Positions 44,254 to 52,200 of a stretch of 64,000 nt of DNA are shown here, piece after piece. The position numbers and the translations under genes were made by a program. Position 1 is the first letter of the stretch, and the number at the start of each line of letters is the position of its first letter. This DNA is from Chthoniobacter flavus Ellin428 (GTDB lineage Bacteria > Verrucomicrobiota > Verrucomicrobiia > Chthoniobacterales > Chthoniobacteraceae), in NCBI RefSeq assembly GCF_000173075.1, contig NZ_ABVL01000001.1, positions 124,001 to 188,000 of the forward strand, read 5' to 3'. Below the pieces are notes generated by a model. It was not told the origin of the DNA. It made no database searches and saw only the letters and a list, made by a program, of their open reading frames with translations.

Positions 44254-45471
44254 ATGAAAGGTATTTTTCCTTTGTTGCCGGCGATGGCATGGTCCCTCCT
44301 CGTAGCATCGCCCTGTCCCCAAGCGTTGAGTGTCGGTGCTGATAGAATTCCTGCTGCTGCCCGAGCCGTCTCATTTACCGGGCCAACGGCGGACGCGGCG
44401 TCCCGGATCATTATTCCCCGGCTCGACTTCCGGGAGGCGACGCTTGGAGAGGCCCTCGATTTCCTTCGGAAGAAGGCTGAGGAACTCTCTCCCAACAGAA
44501 GTCTCTTCAATTTGGTTCTAAATTTGCCTCCCGATGCCAGACCACCGCGGCTCACTCTGGAATTGAAAGACGTCTCTCTCCTTGACGCAGCGCGATCGAT
44601 TGCCGCTTTGGTGAATCTGGAGCTGACCTTGGAACAAAATGCATTCGTCTTTGGAGTCGCTCCACCCAAGGTCAAAATGGCCAAACCGAGTGCGGCATGG
44701 AAGAAAGCGGAGGCATTGAGCATTCCGCAGTTGGAATTGCGCCAGGCGACTACGTTAGAAGCAGTGGAATTTCTTCAGAAGAAATCCGCTGAACTCGATC
44801 CCGGCAAGAGGGGCGTGAACCTCCTCCTCCAGCCCGGTCCCGAAAACTTTGCCAGGATGTCCATGTCCTTGAGAGGGATCTCGCTGGCCGAGGCGCTGCG
44901 TTATGTGGCCGGGGCGGCAGAGATGGAATTGATGGCTCAGCCGGATAGGATCGTTCTTCAGCCTCGAAAGGAGAGGGCGGTAAAACCGCCGAAGATGGTG
45001 GCAGCTTCGGTTCGCCGGGAAGGGAGCGTCATTCTGGCCGAGGACCACGCGGTATTGAATGGCGAAGGGTTAACCATTGTTGCCGACGAAATCCGCTACG
45101 ACACCGCGACCGCGCGAGCCCAGGCGTCCGGGCATGTCGAAATCTGGCACGGGGCGGAGTTGACGCAGGGCGACGATCTTCAGTTGGGACTGGGGCCTCG
45201 GGGCCAGTTTGTCGTCGAGGGCGCTTTGCGCTCGACCGTGGTGTGGCCCTTTTCAAATTTGGAAGGCGCCTCGGAACCCGAACGGACCGATATCATGACG
45301 ACCTTCTTGCGAGGTCTCACCCTGAGAGGCGAAGGTGATGTCCAAGGTGCGGCGTGGCAATTCGAGCGAGCGCTGGAAAAGCTCGACGGCGTCAAAATGT
45401 CCGACGCCTCTGATCAACGGATTCTCAAAGAGTTTCGCGCGATCATTATGGATAAACAGAAGGGCCTTTGA
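44254..45471 (+). CDS. Exported STN-OstA protein, paralogue of the M56 C-terminus
   Basis: 405 residues with an N-terminal signal-like segment (MKGIFPLLPAMAWSLLVASP). Two STN-like modules follow (about 45-130 and 145-230, IIIPRLDFREATLGEALDFL and LSIPQLELRQATTLEAVEFL) and then an OstA-like beta stretch (AVLNGEGLTIVADEIRYDTA). It matches the order of the last 330 residues of the preceding protein but lacks the protease, so it looks like a free periplasmic version produced by duplication. It starts 245 bases after the M56 gene; I see no terminator between them. Confidence 0.78.
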   Translation: MKGIFPLLPAMAWSLLVASPCPQALSVGADRIPAAARAVSFTGPTADAASRIIIPRLDFREATLGEALDFLRKKAEELSPNRSLFNLVLNLPPDARPPRLTLELKDVSLLDAARSIAALVNLELTLEQNAFVFGVAPPKVKMAKPSAAWKKAEALSIPQLELRQATTLEAVEFLQKKSAELDPGKRGVNLLLQPGPENFARMSMSLRGISLAEALRYVAGAAEMELMAQPDRIVLQPRKERAVKPPKMVAASVRREGSVILAEDHAVLNGEGLTIVADEIRYDTATARAQASGHVEIWHGAELTQGDDLQLGLGPRGQFVVEGALRSTVVWPFSNLEGASEPERTDIMTTFLRGLTLRGEGDVQGAAWQFERALEKLDGVKMSDASDQRILKEFRAIIMDKQKGL

Positions 45472-45568
45472 TCTTTCCGCTAAAGGAACAGTATCTCACT
45501 GCCGCGTTCGTCCCGCTAATAAACTTGCCGGTTGCCGGATTGGCGCGGGTGAAAGATACTCCCGCCCG

Positions 45569-47341
45569 ATGTCGTCCAACGTGCCCGCCGCCCCCCCTGT
45601 TGCCTTTACGCTTCCGCGTCCGGTGCCGCAGCAAAAGATTCGTTCCCCCAAGAAAAACATTCCGCAGACCCCCATCCAGCGGCAGTACATCCTGGAGCAG
45701 GTCCGTGCGTATGTAGCTGAGCAAAAGCCAGTTCCGCCGTTGCCGGCGGATGATATCAAGGTCCATGCGGACAAGCTGGTAGCGCAATTCCAGTGCGACC
45801 CGATTTACCGCGATTACATCGGCGTCCTGCTGAACAACGAGATGTGGCGGGAGCAGCTCGCCGCCGTCCCTTTCGAGCGTCGTCTGCTGCTTTTACCGAA
45901 ATGCCTCCGTGTGGAGGACCGTTGCCCGGCGCCTTTTGATGAATTTGGCCTCCTTTGCAAGCAGTGCGGGCTGTGCACCATTCAGGATTTGCAGTCCGAG
46001 GCCGAGCGGCTCGGCTACGCAGTGCTGGTGGCCGAGGGCAGTGCGATCGTCATGTCGCTCATCCAGACGGGCAAGATTGAGGCCATCGTTGGCGTGAGCT
46101 GCCTCAGCGTGCTGGAGCGCGCGTTTCCTTATATGGAAGCGGCGGCCATCCCTGGCGTCGCTGTCCCGCTGCTGCAGGACGATTGCATCGATACCAATGT
46201 CGACCTTGATTGGGTGTGGGATTACATCCACCTGACCAGCGACGACCAGACGCGCCGTCTCGACCTGAGCCAGCTCCGCGACGACATCGATTTCTGGTTC
46301 ACCCCGCTCAATCTCGACTCCATCATGGGTCCCGCCGAGGGCGAGACGGAGAAGATCTCGCGCCAGTGGCTCGGCCGCGCCGGCAAACGCTGGCGGCCGT
46401 TCCTCACCGTGGCCGCGTATCAGGCGCTGCGGACCACGCCCGGCGCGCCGATTCCCGATGACCTGCGCAAGGTCGCCGTGGCGGTCGAATGCTTCCACAA
46501 GGCCTCGCTCATCCACGATGATATCGAGGACAACGACGCGCAGCGTTACGGCGAGCCGACGCTACATGAGGAACACGGCATCGCCGTGGCGCTCAATGTC
46601 GGCGACCTGCTCATCGGCGAAGGCTACCGCCTGCTCGCAGCGTGCAACGCCAGTCCCGAGCAAAAGGTCGCCATGCTGCGCATCGCCGCCGAGGGTCAGC
46701 GCGAACTCTGCCGCGGCCAGGGCGCCGAACTCGTCTGGGCCCGCCAGCCGCAGCCGCTCACCTCGACCGAGGTACTCGATATTTTCCGCAAAAAGACCGC
46801 GCCCGCCTTCGGCGTGGCGCTGCAGCTCGGTACCGTCTACGCGGGCCAGCTCGAGGAACACGAGGAAGTGCTCCAGGCCTACAGCGAAGCGCTGGGTATC
46901 GCCTATCAGATCCGTGACGACCTCAGCGATCTCGGCGCCAGCGGCGAGACGAACGACATCGCCGGTCTGCGCCCCAGCCTCCTCCTCGCCGTCGCCTTCG
47001 AGCGCGCGAATCTCGAGGCCAGCGGCGCCGACAAATCGCTCGCCGAAAAGCGCGCCGAACAGAAGCTTGCCCTCGAAGCCCACTGGCGCCGCCTTTCCAC
47101 GGCCACCCCGGCGGAAATCGAAGCGCTCTACTTCGAGCTCCGCGCCGACGAGCGCTGCCGTACCCTGCTCGAGAGCTATAAGGAAGAAGCCATCCGCTCC
47201 CTGCGCGACGTCGAGAACGCCAACCTGAAAGGCCTGCTCCGCCGCGTCATTGGCAAGATCTTCAACGACGCGGAAATCAAAGGCTGGTGCAAGGAATTCG
47301 AGCAAAAGAACCTCGGTGGCGTGGCCCTGGCCTCGGCGTAA
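45569..47341 (+). CDS. DUF116-polyprenyl synthase fusion
   Basis: 590 residues. Residues about 90-240 are a DUF116 domain with a cysteine-rich core (C112, C119, C130, C133, C136 in CLRVEDRCPAP and LLCKQCGLC) and GYAVLVAEGSAIV, IEAIVGVSCL; these cysteines could bind a metal or Fe-S cluster. From about 255 on it is a trans-prenyl diphosphate synthase: GKRWRPFL, first Asp-rich motif D317-D-I-E-D, second DDLSD at 450-454. The synthase extends allylic diphosphates with IPP. The ATG at 45569 was chosen as the first that covers the DUF116 part without overlapping the preceding gene. Confidence 0.85.
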   Translation: MSSNVPAAPPVAFTLPRPVPQQKIRSPKKNIPQTPIQRQYILEQVRAYVAEQKPVPPLPADDIKVHADKLVAQFQCDPIYRDYIGVLLNNEMWREQLAAVPFERRLLLLPKCLRVEDRCPAPFDEFGLLCKQCGLCTIQDLQSEAERLGYAVLVAEGSAIVMSLIQTGKIEAIVGVSCLSVLERAFPYMEAAAIPGVAVPLLQDDCIDTNVDLDWVWDYIHLTSDDQTRRLDLSQLRDDIDFWFTPLNLDSIMGPAEGETEKISRQWLGRAGKRWRPFLTVAAYQALRTTPGAPIPDDLRKVAVAVECFHKASLIHDDIEDNDAQRYGEPTLHEEHGIAVALNVGDLLIGEGYRLLAACNASPEQKVAMLRIAAEGQRELCRGQGAELVWARQPQPLTSTEVLDIFRKKTAPAFGVALQLGTVYAGQLEEHEEVLQAYSEALGIAYQIRDDLSDLGASGETNDIAGLRPSLLLAVAFERANLEASGADKSLAEKRAEQKLALEAHWRRLSTATPAEIEALYFELRADERCRTLLESYKEEAIRSLRDVENANLKGLLRRVIGKIFNDAEIKGWCKEFEQKNLGGVALASA

Positions 47342-47395
47342 GCCGGGGCCCACGGAAGCTTGCTGTGAAGCCGCTTCGCGAGTAGTGTCTAGCCA

Positions 47396-47593
47396 ATGTC
47401 CGCCGCCGAAATCATCGAGCAGATCAAGGCCCTGCCGCCGGAAGAGCAGCGCGAAGTGTCCCGCTTTGTGCATACGCACGTAGACGCCCAACCACCGCGC
47501 ACCGCTCAAAGAAACGCTTCCGAACCGATCGAATCGATCGCCTCGCGTATTTTTGATCGTTACGACCCACTCTTTCGGAAACTGGCTGAGTGA
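47396..47593 (+). CDS. Putative antitoxin of the Doc pair
   Basis: 65 residues: an amphipathic N-terminus (MSAAEIIEQIKALPPEEQRE), a linker, and a C-terminal SIASRIFDRYDPLFRKLAE segment expected to contact the toxin. It precedes the Doc-like gene and its stop overlaps that start (GTGA), the usual antitoxin-toxin coupling. Assignment rests on position and size, not on a recognised fold. Confidence 0.65.
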   Translation: MSAAEIIEQIKALPPEEQREVSRFVHTHVDAQPPRTAQRNASEPIESIASRIFDRYDPLFRKLAE

Positions 47594-47991
47594 GCGAGCC
47601 GATTTTTCTTTCGTTTGCGGAAGTGCAAACGTTGCACGTGTTGTCCCTGCAACGGTATGGCGGCCTGCACGGTATTCGCGATCAAGGTGGAGTCGAATCC
47701 GCGGTCGAGCAGCCCAAGAACACATTCTACTACGGTGGCGGCGATCTTTTCGACGTCGCCGCGGCGTACGCATTTCACATTGCCCAAGCGCAGGCCTTTC
47801 TGGATGGAAACAAACGCACCGGCCTGGCTGCGGCCCTTGCTTTCCTCGAGCGCAACAACTTGGTGGCGCTCTACGAGTGGGAGGAGTTGTATCGAGTCAT
47901 GATCGAAATCGCCGAAAGGCGATGTGGCAAGGAAGCGCTGGCCGAAATTTTCCGTGCGGCATTTCCTACCGGGAGCGGCCTTCTGGAATAG
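47590..47991 (+). CDS. Doc-like (Fic-fold) toxin
   Basis: 133 residues of the death-on-curing family, which phosphorylates EF-Tu in phage P1 Doc. It shows YGGLHGIRDQGGVESAV near the start and the Fic core FLDGNKRTGLAAAL. The expected HxFxDxNKR motif reads QAFLDGNKR: the catalytic histidine position holds Gln, with another His eight residues before. It may be inactive, use a different residue, or belong to a variant subfamily. It begins at a GTG overlapping the antitoxin stop by four bases. Confidence 0.85.
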   Translation: MSEPIFLSFAEVQTLHVLSLQRYGGLHGIRDQGGVESAVEQPKNTFYYGGGDLFDVAAAYAFHIAQAQAFLDGNKRTGLAAALAFLERNNLVALYEWEELYRVMIEIAERRCGKEALAEIFRAAFPTGSGLLE

Positions 47992-48018
47992 CTTTCGCAG
48001 CAAGCGACCAATCCGCCC

Positions 48019-48918
48019 GTGAGCCTCCGTCTGCAAATGCTGCAAATCGCGCGCGTCGCGCCGAAGGTGCTCGGAGAATCGGCCGATTTGGTGCGGCCGT
48101 TTCTGGCGAAACAATTTTCACCGGAGGGGGGCGCGATGGATCGCGGGGGAAAGCCCGATCTCTATTACACGATCTTTGCTCTCGCCGGTCTGCAGGCCAT
48201 GCAGGCGGAAGAGCAAATCGACCATCGGCAATCTGCCATCTGCCATTGGCTGCGCAGCTTCGGCGATGGCGCCGATCTCGATTTCGTCCACCTCAGTGCG
48301 CTGGCCCGTTGCTGGGCGGCGATCGGTCTCGACCACGCGCCCCACGGCCTCGCCGATGCCGTGCTCGCCCGCATTGAAAAGCATCGCTCCCGCGATGGTG
48401 GTTACGAAGCGGACATCAGCGCTGAACACGGCAACGCCTACGGCTGTTTCGTCGCCCTTGGCGCGTATCAAGATCTGGGCCGCGAATTGCCCGACCCGTT
48501 GCGCATGGTGCAGTGCCTCAAGTTCCTCGAAACGCCGGACGGCGCCTGGGCCAACGCACGCGGTCTAAAAATCGGCTCCACAAACGCCACCGCCGCCGCG
48601 GTCACGTTGCTCCATCAACTCCGCATCCCGGTAAACCAAAGCGTCGGCGACTGGCTGCTCGCACAACTCCACCCCGAAGGTGGTTTCCTCGCCATGCCGA
48701 ACGCGCCGATGCCCGACCTCCTCTCCACGGCCACCACCCTGCACGCGCTCTCCTGTCTCGAACGCGAAGTGCCACCGGCCGTCCGCGAACGCTGCCTCGA
48801 TTTCATCGACACCCTCTGGGACGCCGAAGGCGGCTTCCACGGCCACTGGGCCGACGACCATCTCGACGCCGAATACACCTTCTACGGCCTGCTGGCGCTC
48901 GGGCATCTCAGCGTCTAA
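48019..48918 (+). CDS. Prenyltransferase/squalene-oxidase repeat protein
   Basis: 299 residues forming an alpha-alpha toroid of the type in prenyltransferase beta subunits and squalene cyclases: repeated segments such as GGKPDLYYTIFALAGLQAM, SRDGGYEADISAEHGNAYGC, ETPDGAWANARGLKIGSTNA and DAEGGFHGHWADDHLDAEYT. It has no obvious metal-binding or DxDD motif, so it may be a partner or a specialised enzyme. It starts at GTG, 27 bases after the toxin gene, in line with the downstream cyclase. Confidence 0.82.
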   Translation: MSLRLQMLQIARVAPKVLGESADLVRPFLAKQFSPEGGAMDRGGKPDLYYTIFALAGLQAMQAEEQIDHRQSAICHWLRSFGDGADLDFVHLSALARCWAAIGLDHAPHGLADAVLARIEKHRSRDGGYEADISAEHGNAYGCFVALGAYQDLGRELPDPLRMVQCLKFLETPDGAWANARGLKIGSTNATAAAVTLLHQLRIPVNQSVGDWLLAQLHPEGGFLAMPNAPMPDLLSTATTLHALSCLEREVPPAVRERCLDFIDTLWDAEGGFHGHWADDHLDAEYTFYGLLALGHLSV

Positions 48919-48927
48919 GCTGTTGGT

Positions 48928-49341
48928 ATGACCCAGCACATCATCCTCTACGACGGCGATTGTCCGATGTGCGTGTTCCAGATGAAGATGCTGAGCTGGC
49001 TGGATTGGTTTGGCGTGCTCGCGCTGGTGCCGCTCAGTGATCCGCGGGCGCAGGAAGTGGCGCCGCAACTCACGCGCGAGGATTTGCTGGAGGCCATTCA
49101 TTGCGTCACCCCGCAGGGCCGTATTTATCGTGGCGCGCGGGCGATTCGTTTTGTCGGCATGCGGTTGCCGTTGCTCGTGCCGGTGGCGCTGTTTCTGTGG
49201 ATTCCCGGGGTGATTCTCATCGCGGAAATCGTCTACCAGTGGGTGAGCCGGAATCGTCTCCTCCTCAGCCGCATCTTTGGCTGCAAGGACGCCTGCGCCA
49301 TTCTGCCGGCAAAGAAACGCGAACAGGACAAGCTGGCTTAG
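48928..49341 (+). CDS. DCC-family (DUF393) thiol-disulfide protein
   Basis: 137 residues with the signature D9-G-D-C12-P-M-C15, the CxxC redox or ligand pair of DUF393, then a helix (about 68-90: RLPLLVPVALFLWIPGVILI) suggesting membrane association. Genes of this family often accompany quinone or terpenoid enzymes. It lies ten bases after the toroid protein and five before the cyclase, so it is part of one operon. Confidence 0.85.
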   Translation: MTQHIILYDGDCPMCVFQMKMLSWLDWFGVLALVPLSDPRAQEVAPQLTREDLLEAIHCVTPQGRIYRGARAIRFVGMRLPLLVPVALFLWIPGVILIAEIVYQWVSRNRLLLSRIFGCKDACAILPAKKREQDKLA

Positions 49342-49345
49342 TCGT

Positions 49346-51157
49346 TTGGAAACACTTTCCCGCTCCCGGCTCGAAGCGGCGCTGGCCAAGGCCACGCAGG
49401 CGCTCCTCACGGAGCTCAATCCCGCCGGTCATTGGAGCGGTGAACTTTCCAGCAGCGCGCTTTCCACGGCGACAGCGATCGTCGCGCTGGGTGCCGTCGA
49501 TCGGGAGCAGCAGCGCGAGTTGATCGCCGGTGGCATGCGCTGGCTGGCGCAGCATCAGAACGCCGACGGAGGCTGGGGCGACACAGTGAAGAGCCGCAGC
49601 AATATTAGCACGACGGCGCTTTGCTGGGCGGCGGTGAGCACTTCGACGGAGCATGCGGAGAGCGCGGCGAAGGCCGAGGCGTGGCTCACGCGAGCGGCGG
49701 GATCGATGGCGCAACTCGTGCCGGCCATCGAGGCTCGCTACGGCAAAGACCGCACGTTCTCCGTGCCGATCCTCATGCATCTGGCGATCTGTGGTCGGGT
49801 GAGTTGGTCACAAATTCCGGCGCTGCCTTTCGAACTGGCGGCGCTGCCGCATCAGCTTTTCGGTGCATTGCAACTGCCGGTGGTGAGCTACGCACTGCCT
49901 GCGCTCATCGCGATCGGACAGGCCATCCATCACCACGCGCCGCCGACGAATCCGCTCTTGAACGGGCTCCGCAAAAGTGCGCGGGCCCGCACGCTGGAGG
50001 TGCTCGAATCGATCCAGCCACAGAACGGCGGTTTCCTCGAAGCGACGCCGCTGACCAGCTTCGTCACCATGGCGCTCGCTTCCGCGGGTGAGGCCCAACA
50101 TCCTGTCGCTCGTCGCGGGGTGAGTTTTCTACAAGCGAGCGTGCAGCGCGATGGCAGTTGGGCGATCGACACGAACCTCGCCACGTGGGTCACGACACTT
50201 TCGATCAAGGCCCTCGCGCATCAGCCGGGCGCGCTCTCGCCGGAACGCGCTTTGACCCTCCGCGAATGGCTCCTCGGCCAGCAGTACGTCGTGGAGCATC
50301 CTTACACCCACGCCGCGCCCGGCGGTTGGGCCTGGACCGATCTTCCTGGCGGCGTGCCCGACGCGGATGACACGCCCGGGGCGCTCCTCGCGCTGTTGCA
50401 TCTCGGCGTCGTCGATGCGCCCACTCGCCAGGCCGGTCAGATAGGCGTGCGCTGGCTGCTCGACCTGCAAAATCGCGACGGCGGCATTCCCACTTTCTGC
50501 CGCGGCTGGGGCGCACTGCCTTTCGATCGCAGTTCACCCGATCTCACCGCGCACACCCTGCGCGCGTGGACAGCGTGGCTGCCACAGCTCGATGAATCGC
50601 TGAAGCGGCGCACCCTTCGAGCCGTCACGAAAGCGATTCATTTCCTCGCCACCCATCAGCGTACCGACGGCTCGTGGCTGCCGCTGTGGTTTGGCAACGA
50701 ACACGCGCCCGATGATGAAAACCCACTCTACGGCACGGCCAAGGTGGTGATCGCGTTGCGCGAATTATTAAACCGCGATTTCACGCTCCCGAATGGCATG
50801 CTCGAGCGTGCGTTGTGCTGGCTCGTGGAACGACAGGACATCTCCGGCGGCTGGAGCGGTGCAAAGAATGGTCCCGTCTCCGTCGAAGAAACGGCGCTCG
50901 CGGTGGAAGCACTCGCCGGCACCGGGCACGTCAGCGCCACCGATCGCGGCGCGGCGTGGTTGACCGAACAAATCGAAGCCGACACGTGGCGCGAACCTGC
51001 GCCGATCGGTTTCTATTTCGCCAAGCTCTGGTACTACGAACGCCTTTATCCACAGATCTGGACCGTCGGCGCATTGGGGCGAGTCGCGGCATTGCGCGTG
51101 GGTGAGTCAGAAAGCGACACGCCGGCTGGACTTCACCGGGCGACCTCCGAGACCTGA
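49346..51157 (+). CDS. Squalene-hopene-type cyclase
   Basis: 603 residues, in the range of squalene-hopene cyclases. The protonating motif D339-A-D-D342 (GGVPDADDTPGALLAL) and several QW repeats (QNADGGWGD, QRDGSWAID, QRTDGSWLPLWFG, QDISGGWSG) are present. The product may be hopene or another triterpene; a squalene synthase gene is not in the window. The start at TTG 49346 is preferred over an upstream ATG at 49277 because it lies five bases after the DCC stop and avoids reading its sequence in another frame. Confidence 0.87.
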   Translation: METLSRSRLEAALAKATQALLTELNPAGHWSGELSSSALSTATAIVALGAVDREQQRELIAGGMRWLAQHQNADGGWGDTVKSRSNISTTALCWAAVSTSTEHAESAAKAEAWLTRAAGSMAQLVPAIEARYGKDRTFSVPILMHLAICGRVSWSQIPALPFELAALPHQLFGALQLPVVSYALPALIAIGQAIHHHAPPTNPLLNGLRKSARARTLEVLESIQPQNGGFLEATPLTSFVTMALASAGEAQHPVARRGVSFLQASVQRDGSWAIDTNLATWVTTLSIKALAHQPGALSPERALTLREWLLGQQYVVEHPYTHAAPGGWAWTDLPGGVPDADDTPGALLALLHLGVVDAPTRQAGQIGVRWLLDLQNRDGGIPTFCRGWGALPFDRSSPDLTAHTLRAWTAWLPQLDESLKRRTLRAVTKAIHFLATHQRTDGSWLPLWFGNEHAPDDENPLYGTAKVVIALRELLNRDFTLPNGMLERALCWLVERQDISGGWSGAKNGPVSVEETALAVEALAGTGHVSATDRGAAWLTEQIEADTWREPAPIGFYFAKLWYYERLYPQIWTVGALGRVAALRVGESESDTPAGLHRATSET

Positions 51158-51260
51158 CCTCGGAGAGAGGCGCGCTGTCGCTTTCATGTCGACGCGTGTT
51201 CCCGACATCGACAGAGCGATAACTTCTAACTCCGATTCGGAAACATCTGCAGAGAACTAC

Positions 51261-51473
51261 TTACGTGAGAGAACTGTCATCGCGCTTTTCCAAGCGCATC
51301 ACCTGCTTTTTCACAACCTCCACATTTTTCGTAAGCTCGAAGAGCGCTTTCACGATCTCCGCTTTCGTCGGTTCATCGGCGAGCGCGGGAAGCAGCGGGT
51401 GAATATTCGTCACGCCGCTGGCGATTTGCAGGCACGCGGCGCGAATTTGGGTGATGGCTTCTGCACGATCCAT
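51261..51473 (-). CDS. Small hypothetical helical protein
   Basis: 70 residues (MDRAEAITQIRAACLQIASG ... EVVKKQVMRLEKRDDSSLT), predicted helical, no signal peptide. It has sensible codon use and is divergent from the CoaB-like gene. Nothing else is seen between 51158 and 51540. It is not recognised. Confidence 0.55.
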   Translation of the reverse strand: MDRAEAITQIRAACLQIASGVTNIHPLLPALADEPTKAEIVKALFELTKNVEVVKKQVMRLEKRDDSSLT

Positions 51474-51540
51474 GAAGAAAAGGTTGCGGTTCCATCCGCG
51501 GAGCGCAAGCCTAGGAGCACGTGAAATCAGTGCGAAGTTT

Positions 51541-52194
51541 ATGCGAGTTGTAGTTACGTGCGGGCCCAGTTACGAGCCAATCGATGAGGTGCGGAGGATC
51601 ACCAATTTTTCCACCGGAGAGCTGGGGACGCTTTTGGCGAATCACCTGGCGAAATCCGGTTGCGAAGTGGTGTGCTATCGCGGTGTCGGCGCCACGACCG
51701 TGGAGCGGGTCACGGGTGCCCGCGTGGTGCCGTTTGGCACCAATCACCATTTGCAATCCGAGCTCGAGGTCTTGCCCGAGCGTGAAACCGTCGGCGCCGT
51801 TTTTCATGCGGCGGCGTTGGTGGATTACCGGGTGAAGAGCGTGCACACCGCCGCTGGCAACGCGGTGGCGGCCTCGAAAATTCCCAGCCGCGCCGGCGAG
51901 CTCACGATCACGCTCGCGCCTTACCTGAAGCTCATTCACAAACTCCGCGAGCTGTTTCCGAAGAGCCGTATCGTCGGCTGGAAATACGAGCTCGTGGGCA
52001 GCCGGGCCGATGTGCTGGCCGCAGCAATTCGCCAGCTGACGGAGAGTCACACCGATGCGTGTGTGATGAATGGCGCGGCGTACGGCGGAGGCTTCGGATT
52101 TCTGGAGCCGCATACGAAGCCGGTGCATTTCGCGGACAAGCCGGCACTCTGCCAGCATCTCTCGAAGTGGCTGAAGACGAAGGAGAAGAAGTAG
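51541..52194 (+). CDS. CoaB-like phosphopantothenoylcysteine synthetase domain
   Basis: 217 residues matching only the C-terminal (CoaB) half of Dfp: VVTCGPSYEPIDEVRRITNF, STGELGTLLANHLAKSGCEV, FHAAALVDYRVKSV, and the later KIPSRAGELTITLAPYLKLI with SRIVGWKYELVG. The usual fused CoaC decarboxylase is missing. It could be the stand-alone synthetase of coenzyme A synthesis or a related enzyme on another substrate. Start ATG at 51541. Confidence 0.82.
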   Translation: MRVVVTCGPSYEPIDEVRRITNFSTGELGTLLANHLAKSGCEVVCYRGVGATTVERVTGARVVPFGTNHHLQSELEVLPERETVGAVFHAAALVDYRVKSVHTAAGNAVAASKIPSRAGELTITLAPYLKLIHKLRELFPKSRIVGWKYELVGSRADVLAAAIRQLTESHTDACVMNGAAYGGGFGFLEPHTKPVHFADKPALCQHLSKWLKTKEKK

Positions 52195-52200
52195 AAGGAG

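Noticed and set aside
49277-49345. ATG start of the cyclase at 49277
   Set aside because: It would add 23 residues that are the DCC gene read in another frame; TTG at 49346 fits spacing.
51102-51524. Open frame on plus strand after the cyclase
   Set aside because: It overlaps the cyclase end and the small minus-strand gene, with no start signal or family likeness; the minus-strand reading looked more natural.
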